A DNA stretch of 64,000 nucleotides from Stenotrophomonas sp. HITSZ_GD (GCF_029543105.1 NZ_JARQXB010000001.1:329955-393954); one strand, 5' to 3'. Positions 46,801 to 57,800 are shown, counted from the stretch's first letter. Made by a program: numbers and translations. Notes: generated by a model not told the origin, from the sequence alone.

Positions 46801-47533
46801 CTTTGGTGTGGTGATGCACGAAGTGCTGGAAGCCTGCGACTTCGCCGCGTGGCGCGAATGGAAGCCCGGCCAGCCCGCGCCGGCGGGCGAAGCCGCGGTG
46901 ATCCTGCAGTGCCTGCAACGCGGCGGCTACGCGCAGGACGCATGGGCCGATGGCGTGGCCATGCTCACGATGCTGGTGGGCCAGACGCTGACGGTGCGCC
47001 TGCCCGAGGGGAGCCCCCTGGCCAGCGTGCCGGCGACGGCGCGGCGCAACGAAATGGAGTTCCACTTCGCGATGCGCCCGACCCGGGTGGACGCGCTGCT
47101 GGGCCTGTTGCATCGCCACGGCCTGCTGCCCGCGCGCCAGGCCTTCGGCGCGCGGCACCGGCTGGAAGGCCTGATGACCGGCCTGATCGACCTGACCTAC
47201 CAGCACGAGGGCCGCTGGTACGTGCTGGATTACAAATCCAACCGGCTGCCGGCCTACGACCCCGCCTCGATGGACGCGGCCATGGCGCACAGCGAGTACG
47301 ACCTGCAGGCGCTGATCTACACCGTGGCCTTGCATCGCTGGCTGCGCTTCCGGCTGGGCGAGGACTACGACTACGCGCGCGATTTCGGCGGCGTGCGCTA
47401 CCTGTTCTGCCGCGGCCTGGACGCCACGCGCGATCCCTCGCCCGGCGTGCGTGCCTGGCGCTTCGATCCCCGGCTGGTGGAAGGCATCGACGCCTTGTTC
47501 GCCGGGCAGGCCCTGCCGGAGGCCCTCGCATGA
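43859..47533 (+). CDS. recB: Exodeoxyribonuclease V subunit RecB
   Basis: A 1224-residue subunit with an N-terminal SF1A helicase (Walker A ASAGTGKTF, about 23-31; then TFTEAATQEL, LVDEFQDTDPRQW, LIGDPKQAIYGFRGGD, TLHKSKGLEYPLVFLPY, LLYVGLTRAEHA). The C-terminal RecB nuclease domain has VLDYKSNRL (about 1121-1129), with its catalytic Asp and Lys. It starts at GTG overlapping the recC stop and ends overlapping the recD start (ATGA). Together the three genes encode double-strand-break processing before RecA loading. Confidence 0.96.
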   Translation: MSAPATRDPYLDLPLAGVQLIEASAGTGKTFTLATLFTRLVVERGLRIGQILSVTFTEAATQELRRRIRERLVLALQLVPDEATVADLPDAPDARLTAELLRAHLAQGTEAPSRLRRRLQQAVEEIDLAAIFTIHGFCARVLREYALESGQVLAAPELLPNDRELLAEAAADLWRARAVDPAMAEDLISLWPGGPDALARDLADLVRHPALLPAEPAPQADADGVALVQASLDAAAALGASFRAHGTAFFEAVFAAIEGGVLSKVSYKADWLTSLWHWFEGFAAMPPGSAPPPHPKLAKLVVDELARGTNKNSAGRTPASPLSHEIDGYLAARARIEEWRGRRRIRLLHALRRDAIARLALLKRQRRVQTYDDLVEGVAQALQGPQGATLAQRLRAQYAIALVDEFQDTDPRQWTIFSNVFGEGPLAREAGLVPALLLIGDPKQAIYGFRGGDVRTYLAAAGTAVRAPPLAHNFRSRPGLLAAIDAMYAQAGYEAAFVTEGIAFQPVQAGTQRADADLQRDGAPAPALTLWQAPEPTAFDSKGKPKPFNAGPAADLCTAACVAAIHGWLAAARAGTATVGDRTVQAGDIAVLVRDHRQASRIQQALGAAGIPAVAAGRRSLFATAEAHELLALLQALLDPGDDARLRAALATVLVGEDAAAIAALEHDGERHRRWQQRALDWRERWQRGGPLALVGDIGAEQGPRLLALLDGERRLTNYLQLAELLQEADARALGPHGLVDWLARRIANADDGDEAQQLRLESDAHRVQIVTLHKSKGLEYPLVFLPYVGIGRRAAGPGNYCIVPGQDAHRVLHWNVGKDDPDWSAAEAAWREEQRAEDARLLYVGLTRAEHALWIATGCFHGHERTALRGMVADVGALQAATGNGVIAIDRTPPPAALPRLPAAEERQVPPARVPQRAVAPDWWVYSFTQLANADAGLAHDPMASATVESTGGGDEPPATDTPVAPVESEPFDPRFAGNRFGVVMHEVLEACDFAAWREWKPGQPAPAGEAAVILQCLQRGGYAQDAWADGVAMLTMLVGQTLTVRLPEGSPLASVPATARRNEMEFHFAMRPTRVDALLGLLHRHGLLPARQAFGARHRLEGLMTGLIDLTYQHEGRWYVLDYKSNRLPAYDPASMDAAMAHSEYDLQALIYTVALHRWLRFRLGEDYDYARDFGGVRYLFCRGLDATRDPSPGVRAWRFDPRLVEGIDALFAGQALPEALA

Positions 47534-49452
47534 GCCTGCTCGACGCCCTGTATCGCGCCGGCGCACTGCGCACGCTGGACCTGTCGCTGGCGCAGACCCT
47601 GCAACGGCATGCGCCCGATACCGACGAGGCCACGCTAGCCGGCGCGGCGCTGGCGTCGTTGGCGGTGGCCAGCGGCCATGCCGGGTTCGATCCGGCGCGC
47701 GCAAGCGTGCTGGTCGAGACCCGCGAGGGCTCGCCGCCCCCGTTGCCCGAACCGCAGGCATGGGCGCGCGCGCTGGCCGCCTCTTCCTGGGTAGCGCAAC
47801 CCGACGCGGACGAAGCCGCCGCCGCGGATCGGCCGCTGGTGCTGGAAGCGGGCCTGCTCTACCTGCGCCGCTATCGCGAGTACGAGCGTCTGCTGGCGGC
47901 CGGCCTGCGCCGCATCGCCGCGCAACCGATGCCGTCCCTGGACGCGGGCGGCCTGGCGCCGCTGTTCGCGCAGCTTTTCCCCGCCGCGGCCACGGGTAGC
48001 GACCGGCAGGCGTTGGCCGCCGCGCTGGCGCTGCGGCGTGCGCTGTTGCTGGTTACCGGCGGGCCCGGTACCGGCAAGACCACCACCATCGCGCGCCTGT
48101 TGTTGCTGCGCATCGCGCAGGCGCTGGCCGCCGGCGCCGCCGTGCCGCGCGTGGCGCTGGCGGCCCCCACCGGCCGCGCCGCCGAGCGCATGGCCGAAAG
48201 CCTGCGCGCCGCCGTGGCGCAGGCGGTGGCCGAAGGAATCGATCCCGCCGTCGCCGCGGCCTTGCCGGCCGGGGCCAGCACGCTGCACCGCCTGCTCGGG
48301 GTCATTCCCGGCCTGCCGCGGTTCCGCCACGATGCCGACAACCCGTTGCCGTTCGACCTGGTGGTGGTCGACGAAGCCTCGATGGTGGACCTGCCGCTGA
48401 TGTGCAAGCTGGTGGAAGCCGTGGCCGACGGCGCGCAGCTGATCCTGCTGGGCGACGCCGACCAGCTGCCCTCGGTGGAAGCGGGCGACGTGCTCGCGGC
48501 CATCCTGCAAGCCACCGGCCCCGGCGATGCGCCGGAACCGCAGGATGCCCGCGCGCTGGCGCCGTTGATTGGCGGCGGTGCCGAAGCGCCGCCGGGCGAG
48601 GCGGGTGGCCTGGCCGGGCATCGCGTGCACCTGCTGCGCGGCTACCGCCAGGCCGAAGGGTTTGCCCTCGCACCGCTGGCCGACGCCGTGCGTACCGGCG
48701 ACGCCGACACGGCACTGGCCTGGTTGCGAGGCGGCACGCTGGAGGGCGTGCAATTCCACGAGGACGTGGACGACCCCCTGCAGGCGCACGGCGACGCCTT
48801 GCTCTCGCACTGGCGCGCACTGGCCACCGCGGCCGACCCCGCGCAGGCGCTGCGCGAGGCCGGGCGCCTGCGCCTGCTCACCGCGGTGCGCGCCGGCCCG
48901 CAGGGCGCACGCACGCTCAATGCGCGCATCGAACAGCTGCTGGCCGAGAGCGGCTCGGGCGCGCGTCGCCTGGGCGGCGCCTCGCCGTGGTTCCAGGGCC
49001 GGCTGCTGCTAGTCACCGAGAACAGCTATCGCCACGGCCTGTTCAATGGCGATGTCGGCATCTGCCTGCGCGATGCCCAGGGCACGCTGGTGGCGTGGTT
49101 CGCCGGCGAAGGCGACGCGCCGGTACGCGGCTTCCATCCCGCCGCGCTGCCGGCGCACGAAAGCGCGTTCGCGATGACCGTACACAAGGCGCAGGGTTCG
49201 GAGTTCGACGAGGTGTGGCTGCAGCTGCCGGCCCGCGAGGCTCGCGTGCTCAGCCGCGAGCTGGTCTACACCGGGCTCACCCGCGCGCGCCGCCGGCTGC
49301 ACCTGGCCGGCAGCGAGGCGGTGCTGCGCACCGCGCTGGCCCGGCACGCACAGCGGATTTCCGGCCTGGCGTGGCGGCTGGGCGCGCCGGCGCCCGCCGC
49401 GCCGGTGGACACCGCGCCCGCCTCGCCGCCGGAGCAGGGCACCTTGTTCTAG
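47530..49452 (+). CDS. recD: Exodeoxyribonuclease V subunit RecD
   Basis: A 640-residue SF1B helicase, the fast motor on the 5' strand. After an N-terminal domain it has Walker A GGPGTGKTTT (about residues 177-186), LAAPTGRAAERMAESL, TLHRLLG, DLVVVDEASMVDLPLM, LLGDADQLPSVEAGDV and the C-terminal motif MTVHKAQGSEFDEVWLQLP followed by LVYTGLTRAR. The order recC-recB-recD without ptrA fits xanthomonads and pseudomonads. The alanine/proline-rich tail ends GTLF. No clear terminator is seen in the 7-nt gap before the convergent gene. Confidence 0.96.
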   Translation: MSLLDALYRAGALRTLDLSLAQTLQRHAPDTDEATLAGAALASLAVASGHAGFDPARASVLVETREGSPPPLPEPQAWARALAASSWVAQPDADEAAAADRPLVLEAGLLYLRRYREYERLLAAGLRRIAAQPMPSLDAGGLAPLFAQLFPAAATGSDRQALAAALALRRALLLVTGGPGTGKTTTIARLLLLRIAQALAAGAAVPRVALAAPTGRAAERMAESLRAAVAQAVAEGIDPAVAAALPAGASTLHRLLGVIPGLPRFRHDADNPLPFDLVVVDEASMVDLPLMCKLVEAVADGAQLILLGDADQLPSVEAGDVLAAILQATGPGDAPEPQDARALAPLIGGGAEAPPGEAGGLAGHRVHLLRGYRQAEGFALAPLADAVRTGDADTALAWLRGGTLEGVQFHEDVDDPLQAHGDALLSHWRALATAADPAQALREAGRLRLLTAVRAGPQGARTLNARIEQLLAESGSGARRLGGASPWFQGRLLLVTENSYRHGLFNGDVGICLRDAQGTLVAWFAGEGDAPVRGFHPAALPAHESAFAMTVHKAQGSEFDEVWLQLPAREARVLSRELVYTGLTRARRRLHLAGSEAVLRTALARHAQRISGLAWRLGAPAPAAPVDTAPASPPEQGTLF

Positions 49453-49459
49453 GCCGTCG

Positions 49460-50317
49460 TCAGCGGTACGGGCCAGGGCCGCGCCACACGATCTCGCCCT
49501 GCTTGTAGACCTGGATCATGTTGATGACCTCGCGGCCATCGCCGATGGACTGCATTTCCGGCGAGCCGGGGTCGAGCAGGCGGCACTTGCCCGAGCCGCG
49601 CCGGATGGCGATGTCCAGCTCGCACACCATGCGATAGGAGGTGCCCGGCAGCGGGATCGCCAGTTCCTTCATGCCCTGCGCCTTCCAGGTCCGCAGCAGG
49701 GTCTCGCTGCGCAGGTCGTAGTACACCTGGTAGCCACCCACTTCCATGCTGGGAGGGCCGCCGGCCTCGTTGCCGCGGCCTTGCGAATAGCCGGGGCCGC
49801 TCTCCATGCCCTGGTTGTCCGGCGCGGTGTCCTGCGGCGCCCACCCGGGCGGATGGCCCGTCCAGGCCTGGGTGCGCCGCGGCGCGGGCGGGCTGGCCGC
49901 CGGGCGGCGCGTCAGCCGCGACCAGTCGTCGTCCGACGGGCTGGGCTGCGGCGGTTGCGGCATCTCGCGTTGCGGCTCCGGCTCGGGTGGGGCTTCCGGC
50001 GGCACCGGGTCGGCCGAAGTGGCGACCAGCGTCGTGCGCACCTGCGAGGTCGCCCGGCGCTTGCGCACGGGCGCGGCCGGCGGTGGCGGACTGGGGGGGG
50101 CTGGCTGGGTCTCGCGCGGCTCGCCGAGGAAATCCACCTTCATGCGGCTGCCACCGCTGGCGCCCTGGGGCGTGGTCACCGTGGGCTTGGAGGAGAACAG
50201 CAGCACCAGCAGCAGCAACACGTGCAGCAGCGCGCTGATGAGCGCGGCGATCCACGGTTGCAGGCGGTCGATCCTGGGCTCGGTGCGGCCCTCGGCGCGC
50301 TGCGGTGCCTTGCTCAT
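49460..50317 (-). CDS. TonB-like envelope protein with one membrane anchor and a proline-rich spacer
   Basis: A 285-residue protein. A short cytoplasmic start (MSKAPQRAEGRTEPRIDRLQ) leads into one helix (PWIAALISALLHVLLLLVLLF, with a His as in TonB anchors), then a long proline-rich region with QPAPPSPPPPAAP and PPEAPPEPEP blocks. A C-terminal folded part of about 100 residues follows (GYQVYYDLRSETLLRTWKAQGMKEL ... REVINMIQVYKQGEIVWRGPGPYR). The plan is that of TonB/TolA-type proteins, but the C-terminus is not a canonical TonB domain. An in-frame ATG at 50365 is possible; its extra codons look non-coding. Function unknown. Confidence 0.72.
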   Translation of the reverse strand: MSKAPQRAEGRTEPRIDRLQPWIAALISALLHVLLLLVLLFSSKPTVTTPQGASGGSRMKVDFLGEPRETQPAPPSPPPPAAPVRKRRATSQVRTTLVATSADPVPPEAPPEPEPQREMPQPPQPSPSDDDWSRLTRRPAASPPAPRRTQAWTGHPPGWAPQDTAPDNQGMESGPGYSQGRGNEAGGPPSMEVGGYQVYYDLRSETLLRTWKAQGMKELAIPLPGTSYRMVCELDIAIRRGSGKCRLLDPGSPEMQSIGDGREVINMIQVYKQGEIVWRGPGPYR

Positions 50318-50539
50318 GCCCAAGGGGATGCGTCGAGGTGGCAGGCCTTCATGGGACAGCGGCATGGCGTGCGGCAGTGGGGAGCGGCATCGTAGCGCGT
50401 ATGCGGCTGCGCGCGTTTGGCAGGCGCTGCCCGAATCCGCGCCGCGGCGGTGCGCGGCGGCCCGTGCCCGAGGTGAGCGGGGTGCACACGGGCGGGCACC
50501 TATACTCCCGGGCAGGTCCATCGAAAAGGTTTGCCCTGA

Positions 50540-51910
50540 ATGAGCGCTTCCCCCTCGTCACCGCTCGCCACCGACAGCCCGGCGCCCGGCGCGCTGCGCC
50601 GGTCCATCTCCAACACGCTGAAGGGCTCGGCCGGCAACCTCGTCGAGTGGTACGACGTCTACGTCTATTCGGTGTTCGCCAGCTACTTCGAGTCGCAGTT
50701 CTTCTCCAAGGAGGACAAGAACGCCACCTTGTACGTGTGGGCGATCTTCGCCGTGACGTTCCTGATGCGCCCGATCGGCGCCTGGTACTTCGGCCGCTTC
50801 GCCGACCGCTACGGCCGCCGGCTGGCGCTGACGGTATCGGTGTCGCTGATGGCCGCCTGCTCGTTCGTGGTGGCGATCACCCCGACGGTGGCGAGCATCG
50901 GCGCGGCCGCGGCGGCCATCCTGCTGCTGGCGCGGCTGGTGCAGGGCTTCGCCACCGGTGGTGAGTACGGCACCAGCGCCACCTACATGTCCGAGGCGGC
51001 GATCACCGGGCGGCGCGGTTTCCTCTCCTCCTTCCACTACGTCACCCTGGTGGGTGGCCACGTCATCGCCCAGGCGGTGCTGCTGGTGATGCTGCACCTC
51101 GTGGACAAGCAGCACATCTCCGAATGGGGCTGGCGCGTGGCCTTCGCCCTCGGCGGCGTCGGCGCACTGGTGGTGTTCTGGCTGCGCCGCACGATGGACG
51201 AGTCGCTGGGCTCGGAATCCATCGCCGCGGCCAAGGAAGGCAAGGCGCGCGCCTCCGGCTCGCTGCATGAGCTGTTCGTCAACCAGTGGCGCCCGCTGCT
51301 GCTGTGCTTCCTGATCACCGCCGGCGGCACCATCGCCTTCTACACCTACTCGGTGACCGGCCCGAAGATGATCCAGACCGCCTTCGCCGGCGACGACGTG
51401 ATGGCAGGCACGTGGATCAACCTGGCCGCGCTGATCGTGCTGATGTTGATGCAGCCGGTGGGCGGCTGGCTGTCGGACATCATCGGCCGCAAGACGTTGC
51501 TGGTGTTCTTCGGCATCGGCGGCGTGCTCTACACCTGGTACCTGGTGCTCTACCTGCCCCAGCAGACCGACTGGCGAGTGGCGTTCGCCATACTGACCAT
51601 CGGCTTCGTGATCCTCACCGGCTACACGTCGATCAACGCGGTGGTGAAAGCCGAGCTGTTCCCCACCCACGTGCGCGCGCTGGGCGTGGGCCTGGGCTAC
51701 GCGCTGGCGAACTCGGCCTTCGGCGGTACCGCGCCGCTGCTCTACCAGGCCGCGCTGCATTCGGACCGCGTCAACGACTTCGTGATCTACGCCACGGCCG
51801 TCATCGCGGTGTCCCTGTTCGTCTACATCTTCTTCCTGACCAACAAAGGCTCCAACTGGCTGGACCACGAGGACGTCATGCACCAGCGGCACGGCACCGG
51901 TCGCCGCTGA
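50540..51910 (+). CDS. MFS metabolite:H+ symporter, KgtP-like
   Basis: A 456-residue transporter with 12 helices of the metabolite:H+ symporter branch. The N-terminus [28 protein letters not shown] leads into the first helix; motif A is [10 protein letters not shown] (about residues 95-104), followed by [22 protein letters not shown]. It resembles KgtP (2-oxoglutarate) and related dicarboxylate or aromatic acid permeases; the substrate is not certain. A TATACT -10-like box lies at 50501-50506. A 9-bp GC hairpin follows the gene. Confidence 0.86.
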   Translation: MSASPSSPLATDSPAPGALRRSISNTLKGSAGNLVEWYDVYVYSVFASYFESQFFSKEDKNATLYVWAIFAVTFLMRPIGAWYFGRFADRYGRRLALTVSVSLMAACSFVVAITPTVASIGAAAAAILLLARLVQGFATGGEYGTSATYMSEAAITGRRGFLSSFHYVTLVGGHVIAQAVLLVMLHLVDKQHISEWGWRVAFALGGVGALVVFWLRRTMDESLGSESIAAAKEGKARASGSLHELFVNQWRPLLLCFLITAGGTIAFYTYSVTGPKMIQTAFAGDDVMAGTWINLAALIVLMLMQPVGGWLSDIIGRKTLLVFFGIGGVLYTWYLVLYLPQQTDWRVAFAILTIGFVILTGYTSINAVVKAELFPTHVRALGVGLGYALANSAFGGTAPLLYQAALHSDRVNDFVIYATAVIAVSLFVYIFFLTNKGSNWLDHEDVMHQRHGTGRR

Positions 51911-51923
51911 CACCGGCCCGCGC

Positions 51924-51957
51924 GGCCGGCGCGCCCCCGGGCGGGGGTGCGCCGGCC
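51924..51957 (+). terminator. GC-rich hairpin after the KgtP-like gene
   Basis: A perfect 9-bp stem, GGCCGGCGC / GCGCCGGCC, has further pairing inside and no T tract. It is likely an mRNA 3'-end or Rho-assisted stop before folE. Confidence 0.5.
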
Positions 51958-52019
51958 GGGTAGGGGCGCAACCCCCTCCTCGGGTACCATGCATGCCCCG
52001 TCACGGGCGCTCCGTACCC

Positions 52020-52625
52020 ATGTCCGCTTCCAAGAACACCCCCCCTTCCGATGTCACCCAGGCCCAGGCCGAAGACGCCGTGCGCACCCTGCTGCGCTGG
52101 GCTGGCGAGGACCCGGCCCGCGAAGGCCTGCTCGACACCCCGCGCCGCGTGGCCGAGGCCTACGGCGACTGGTTCAGCGGCTACCGCGACGATCCGCGCG
52201 AGTACCTGGCCCGCACCTTCGAGGAAGTGGCCGGCTACGACGAGCTGATCGTGCTGCGCGATATCGAATACGAAAGCCATTGCGAGCACCACATGGCGCC
52301 GATCATCGGCAAGGTCCACGTCGGCTACCTGCCGGACGGCAAGGTGGTGGGCATCAGCAAGCTGGCGCGCGTGGTGGAAACCTACGCCCGCCGCTTCCAG
52401 GTGCAGGAGAAGATGACCGCGCAGATCGCCCAGTGCATCCAGGACGTGCTGGGCCCGCGTGGCGTGGGCGTGGTGGTGGAGGGCGCGCACGAGTGCATGA
52501 CCACCCGCGGCATCCACAAGCGCGGCGTGAGCATGGTGACCTCCAAGATGCTGGGTACCTTCCGCGAGGACGCGCGCACCCGCGCCGAGTTCCTGCGCTT
52601 CATCGAGGTCGGCGGCAAGCGCTGA
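52020..52625 (+). CDS. folE: GTP cyclohydrolase I
   Basis: A 201-residue enzyme that converts GTP to 7,8-dihydroneopterin triphosphate, the first step of tetrahydrofolate synthesis. It has the family signature [20 protein letters not shown] with zinc-binding Cys and His, the second zinc Cys in [10 protein letters not shown], and [19 protein letters not shown]. The start at [11 protein letters not shown] gives the usual length; an in-frame start at 51993 is less likely. The three-gene SMC operon follows 28 nt later. Confidence 0.95.
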   Translation: MSASKNTPPSDVTQAQAEDAVRTLLRWAGEDPAREGLLDTPRRVAEAYGDWFSGYRDDPREYLARTFEEVAGYDELIVLRDIEYESHCEHHMAPIIGKVHVGYLPDGKVVGISKLARVVETYARRFQVQEKMTAQIAQCIQDVLGPRGVGVVVEGAHECMTTRGIHKRGVSMVTSKMLGTFREDARTRAEFLRFIEVGGKR

Positions 52626-52653
52626 GGCCGCCGCACGCGCACCGCCGCCCTGC

Positions 52654-54126
52654 ATGAAGCATCGTGAACGGATCGCCGCCTACCGGCAGCTGCGCGAACG
52701 CCCGCTGTGGAAGCTGCTGGCGGCCGACCATGCGCCGGAACTGATCGGCCTGTTGCAAGGCCTGCTGCTCGACCACGAGCGGCGGCTGCCTTCGGCCGTG
52801 CTGCACGAACGCCTGCAGCGCCAGCTCGACGCGCTGCGCGCCGACGAGCTGTCGCGCGAGCTGCCACGCACCGCGCAGGCCTATGTCGCCCACTGGCTGG
52901 CCCAGGGCTGGCTGGAGCGCCGGCTGCCGGAAGGCGCGGAGGAAGAGGAATACGAACTCTCCCGCGCCGCCGCCCAGGCGATCCGCTTCATCGCCGGGCA
53001 GGGCGATGGCCAGGCCGGCCGCGCGACCGAGAGCCGCCTGTCGCTGGTGATCCAGCAACTCGTGCAGCTGGCCGGGCAGACCGAGTCGGATCCCGATGCC
53101 CGCCTGGCGGCCCTGCAGGCCGAGCGCGCACGGCTGGACGAGGAGATCGCCCGCGTGCAGGCCGGCCAGCTCGCCGCGCTGGACGGCAAGCGCGCGCTGG
53201 AACGCACTCGCGACCTGATCCACCTGACCGACGAACTGGCCGAGGACTTCCACCGCGTCCGCGACGACTTCGAGCGGCTCAACCGCGAATTCCGCGAGCG
53301 CATCATCGACGACGAAGGCGCGCGCGGCGACGTGCTCGAACGCCTGTTCGAGGGCGTGGACGTCATCGCCGACAGCGAGGCCGGCCGCAGCTTCCAGGCG
53401 TTCTGGAACCTGCTCAACGATCACGAGCAAAGTGGCCGCCTGGACGAGGCGCTCGACGCCCTGCTGGCGCGCGGCTTCGCCCGCCGGCTGGCGCGCGGCG
53501 AACGCGCCTTCCTGCGCGGGCTCACCGCCACGCTGCTCGAACGCGGTGGCGAGGTGCACGCGGTGATGCAGCACTTCGCCCGCAGCTTGCGCGGCTTCGT
53601 GCAGAGCCGCGGCTACCTGGAACAACGCCGCCTGCACCAGTTGCTGCGGCAGGCGCAGGGCGAAGCGCTGCAGCTGCGCGAGCGGCTGCATGCCACCACG
53701 CAGACCGGATACACGCTGCCCTTGAGCGGCAGCCGCCTGCGCTCGCTGGCGCAGTGGCGGCTGCACGACCCGCGCAGCGTGCGCGTGGACGGGCGCGTGC
53801 ATGCGGCCGAGGTGGCGGCGATTTCGCTGGAAAGCGTCGGCGACCTGGTGGCGCAATCGGAGATCGACGTGCGCGGCCTGCGCCGCGACCTGCACGAACT
53901 GCTGGGCGAGCACCGGCGCCTGAGCATTGGCGATGCGCTGCGCCACCGCCCGGCGGCGCAGGGCCTGGGCACCGTGATTGGCTACCTGTCGCTGGGCACG
54001 CGGCATGGCGTGCTCAGCGAAAACGAATGGGAAATCGTGGCGTGGCAGGGCGGGGACGGACGCGCGCGGCGCGCGCGCATCCCGCTGGTGCGCTTCGTCC
54101 AGGAGAAACGAGATGAACTGGTCTGA
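52654..54126 (+). CDS. mksF: Kleisin-type subunit MksF/JetA (DUF3375)
   Basis: A 490-residue protein with the DUF3375 layout: an N-terminal winged-helix part ([25 protein letters not shown]), a long helical and coiled middle (about 130-330), and a C-terminal domain ([25 protein letters not shown] ... [15 protein letters not shown]). In MksBEF condensins and in Wadjet systems this subunit bridges the SMC heads. It is first of three tightly linked genes and overlaps the next by 14 nt. Whether the complex organises the chromosome or defends against plasmids cannot be told from this gene alone. Confidence 0.85.
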   Translation: MKHRERIAAYRQLRERPLWKLLAADHAPELIGLLQGLLLDHERRLPSAVLHERLQRQLDALRADELSRELPRTAQAYVAHWLAQGWLERRLPEGAEEEEYELSRAAAQAIRFIAGQGDGQAGRATESRLSLVIQQLVQLAGQTESDPDARLAALQAERARLDEEIARVQAGQLAALDGKRALERTRDLIHLTDELAEDFHRVRDDFERLNREFRERIIDDEGARGDVLERLFEGVDVIADSEAGRSFQAFWNLLNDHEQSGRLDEALDALLARGFARRLARGERAFLRGLTATLLERGGEVHAVMQHFARSLRGFVQSRGYLEQRRLHQLLRQAQGEALQLRERLHATTQTGYTLPLSGSRLRSLAQWRLHDPRSVRVDGRVHAAEVAAISLESVGDLVAQSEIDVRGLRRDLHELLGEHRRLSIGDALRHRPAAQGLGTVIGYLSLGTRHGVLSENEWEIVAWQGGDGRARRARIPLVRFVQEKRDELV

Positions 54127-54811
54127 AGACCTCGACGCGGAAGACCGCGAACACCAGGCATTGCGGCTCGGCGAAGCCGCCAGCGCCGCCGGCAAGCCGC
54201 TGTTCCTGGGCGACACCGGCACGCTGCCGTTCGCCGCCCGACGTGCGCTGTGCCAGCTGTTGGCCGGCCCCAGCGTGGACGCCCAACGCCATGGCGCACT
54301 GTGGCCGGCCCTGCTGCGCCACGAGGAGGACATCCGCCGCGTGCTGTGCGAGCTGTTCCTGGAACTGGTGCTCGACCGCGAAGGCGGCGTGGCCTTCACC
54401 CGCCAGGCCGACACCGCCGAGCTGGAATCGCCCACGCTGCTGCGCGCCGCGCCGCTGACCTTCATCGAGTCCGCGCTGCTGCTGCACCTGCGCCAGCGCC
54501 TGGCCGAGGCCGATACCCGCGGCGAGCGCGCCGTAGTGGAGGAAGCGCAGCTGGTGGAGGCGATGTCCGTCTACGAGCGCCATGTGTCCACCGACCGCGC
54601 CGGCTATGCGCGCCGCGTGCTGACCGCCATCGCCAAGATGCGCGACAACCAGCTGCTGGCGCGCTTGCGCGGCAGCGAGGACCGTTACGAGGTTTCGCCG
54701 GTGCTGAAGCTGTTGTTCTCCGCAGAGGAAGTGCAGGCGCTGTCCCAGGCCTACCGTGAACTACGCGAAGGCCACGCCGGCCTGAGCATCGTCGCGGCCG
54801 ACGAGGAGTGA
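54113..54811 (+). CDS. mksE: KITE-type subunit MksE/JetB (DUF4194)
   Basis: A 232-residue protein with a DUF4194 profile of tandem winged helices. It has [70 protein letters not shown], and a C-terminal helix with [40 protein letters not shown]. In MukE/MksE/JetB proteins this subunit binds the kleisin and DNA. The start overlaps the mksF end, and mksB follows 4 nt after the stop, so the three are one translationally coupled unit. Confidence 0.86.
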   Translation: MNWSEDLDAEDREHQALRLGEAASAAGKPLFLGDTGTLPFAARRALCQLLAGPSVDAQRHGALWPALLRHEEDIRRVLCELFLELVLDREGGVAFTRQADTAELESPTLLRAAPLTFIESALLLHLRQRLAEADTRGERAVVEEAQLVEAMSVYERHVSTDRAGYARRVLTAIAKMRDNQLLARLRGSEDRYEVSPVLKLLFSAEEVQALSQAYRELREGHAGLSIVAADEE

Positions 54812-54815
54812 GCCG

Positions 54816-57800
54816 ATGAACCAGCTGACCGGCACGCCTGTGCTGCAACCTCGCGGCCTGTTCCACGACGCCACGCTGGACCCGCGTGCGCGCCAGTTCC
54901 GCATGCGCCGCCTGCAAGTGCACAACTGGGGCACGTTCAGTGGCTTGACCGACGTGCCGATCGCCGAGCGCGGCTTCCTGTTCGTCGGCCGCTCCGGCTC
55001 GGGCAAGTCCACGCTGCTCGATGCGATGTCGGCGATGCTGACCCCGCCGAGCATCGTGGACTTCAACGCCGCCGCGCGCGAGGCCGAGCGCAGCGGGCGC
55101 GACCGCAATCTGGTCTCCTATGTGCGCGGCGCCTGGGCCGACCAGCAGGACAGCAACTCCGGCGAGATCGCCACCCAGTACCTGCGCACCGGTGCCACGT
55201 GGACCGCGCTGGCGCTGGAGTACCACAACGCGCTGGGCGAGGTGGTCAGCCTGGTCCGGCTGTTCTGGATCGCCGGCAGCGGCAACGCGGCGGCGGACGT
55301 GCGCCGGCATTACCTGGTGGCGCGGCGGCCGTTCGACATCGCCCGCGAACTGGATGGATTCGACCTGGACCTGCGCCGCCTGCGCGCGCGGCTCGGCGAT
55401 GACGTGCAGCACTTCGACAGCTTCGCCGGCTATGCCGAACATTTCCGCGAGCTGCTGGGCATCGGCAACGAGATGGCGCTGCGCCTGCTGCACAAGACGC
55501 AGTCGGCCAAGAACCTGGGCGACCTCAACGCGTTCCTGCGCGGCTTCATGCTCGACGAGCCCCGCACGTTCGAGGCGGCCGACCGGCTGGTGGAGGATTT
55601 CGCCGAGCTCGACGGCGCGCACCAGGCGGTGGTGACCGCGCGGCGGCAGGTCGAGACCCTGGCCCCGGCACGCGAACACCATGCCGCGCTGATGGCCCTG
55701 CGTCGCAGCGTGGGCGAACTGCGCGAGCTGCAACTGGGCGTGGATGCCTACCGCGAGCAGCGCCGCGCCGAGCTGTTGCAGGCACGGCGGCTGGAGCTGG
55801 ATACGCAGGACCGCGGGCTCGCCGGCGAGGAAGGCCAGCGCCGCGAAGCCCTGGACAACCACGAGGAAAAGCTTGCCGGGCTGGAGCGCGAGCAGCGTGC
55901 GCAGGGCGGCGAGCAGATCGAGGCGCTGGAGCGCGAGCGTATCCGCATCGAGCGCGAGCGCGACGAGCGCTCGCGCCGGCGCAGCCAGATCGAGCAGGCG
56001 TGCCGCCAGCTCGGCACTGGCCTGGCCGGCAGCGCGACGGGTTTCGCGGAACAGGTCGCGCATGCGCGCGAACTGCTGGCCGGCAACCGCGAACAGGCCG
56101 GCTCGGTGGACGAAGCGATCGCCGAGCGCATGGCCGAACGGCGCGAGGACGAGCGCCGCTTCGCCGCCATCCGCGCCGAGATCGAAGCGCTGAAGAAGGC
56201 ACCTTCCAGCATTCCCGCGCCGATGCAGGCACTGCGCGCCCGCCTGTGCGAGGACACCGGCCTGAGCGAGGCGGCGTTGCCGTTCGTGGGCGAGCTGCTG
56301 CAGGTACGCGAGGACCAGATCGCCTGGCGTGGTGCCATCGAGCGCGTATTGCATGGTTTCGCGCAATCGCTGCTGGTGGACGAACGCCACCACGCGCAAG
56401 TGGCCGATTGGGTCAACCGCACCCACCTCGGTACCCGGCTGGTGTACTTCCGCGTGCGCCGCAACGACGGCCTGCAGGCGCGCGAGGCGCATCCGCGCAG
56501 CTTGCCGGGCAAGCTGTTGCTGCGCGATCACGCCTATGCCGACTGGCTGCGCCACGAGCTGGCGCGGCGCTTCGACTACGACTGCGTGGACAACGCCACG
56601 GCGTTGCGCAATGCCGACAAGGCGATCACCCGCGAGGGGCAGGTCAAGCACCCTGGCGATCGCTACGAAAAGGACGACCGCCACGCCGTCGGCGACCGCA
56701 AGCGTTGGCTGCTGGGCTACGACAACCGCGACAAGCTCAAGGTGTTCGAGCGCGAAGGCCAGCAACTGGCCCAGCGCATCGCCGCCTGCGACGCCGATGT
56801 CGCCGCGTTGCGCGCGCAGCGCGAACAGGGGCAAGAGCGCACGCTCGCCGCGCATACGCTGGTGGAGCGGGACTGGGAGGAGATCGACGTCGCCCCGAAG
56901 CTGCAGCGGCTGGCGGATATCGACGCGCAGTTGCGCCAGCTGCGCGAGGGCGACACCGGCCTGCGCGCGCTCGGCCAGGCACTGGAACACGCGCGCGGCC
57001 TGCGCGACCAGGCCCGCCGCACCTACGAGGACGTGCGCCTGGAGCGCGCGCAGCTGGCCCGCGAGCGCGCGCGCCTGGAACACCTGCAGCAGGCCAGCCA
57101 GGGGCGCGGGCCGGGCTCGCTGACGCCCACCCAGTTGCAGGGCCTGCAGCAGCGGCTGGCCGAACTGCCGCCCCTGAGCCTGGACAACCTGGAAGCCCAC
57201 TTCCGTGTCGTGGAGCGCGGGCTGGCCGAGCAACTTGCCGAAAGCCAGGGCCGCGACAGCCGGTTGAGCCAGTTGCTGGTCGACTGCTTCCGCAAGTATT
57301 GCCAGCAGTGGCCGGAGGACAGCGGCGACTTCACGGTGAGCGTGGCCAGCGCCGACGACTTCCTCGCCCGCCTGGACCGGCTGGAGAGCGATGGCCTGCC
57401 GCGCCACGAGAACCGCTTCTTCGAGCTGCTGCAGACGCAGAGCAAGAACAACCTGCTCGCCTTGCAGCGCCACGCCGCCGAGGCGCACAAGGGTATCCGC
57501 CAGCGCATGGACGAGGTCAATGCCAGCCTGGAGCAGGTGCCGTTCAACCGCGACACCGTGCTGACCATCGAAGTCAGCGACCGGCGCCTGCCGGAGGTGC
57601 AGGAGTTCCAGCAGCAGCTGCGCTCGGTGCTGGCGCAACAGCAGACCGAAGACCGTGCGATGGCCGAGGCGCAGTTCGATACGCTGCGCGGCCTGGTTGC
57701 GCGCTTGGGCGCCGACGACGGCGAACAGCGCCGCTGGCGCGAACAGGTGCTGGACGTGCGGCTGCACGTGGAGTTCATCGGCGTGGAGCTGGATGCACGC

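Noticed and set aside
43760..47761. 1333-codon open frame antisense to recB
   Set aside because: The codon pattern is the complement of a high-GC coding gene (Gly/Arg/Gln-rich, no domain), and recB has full helicase and nuclease motifs.
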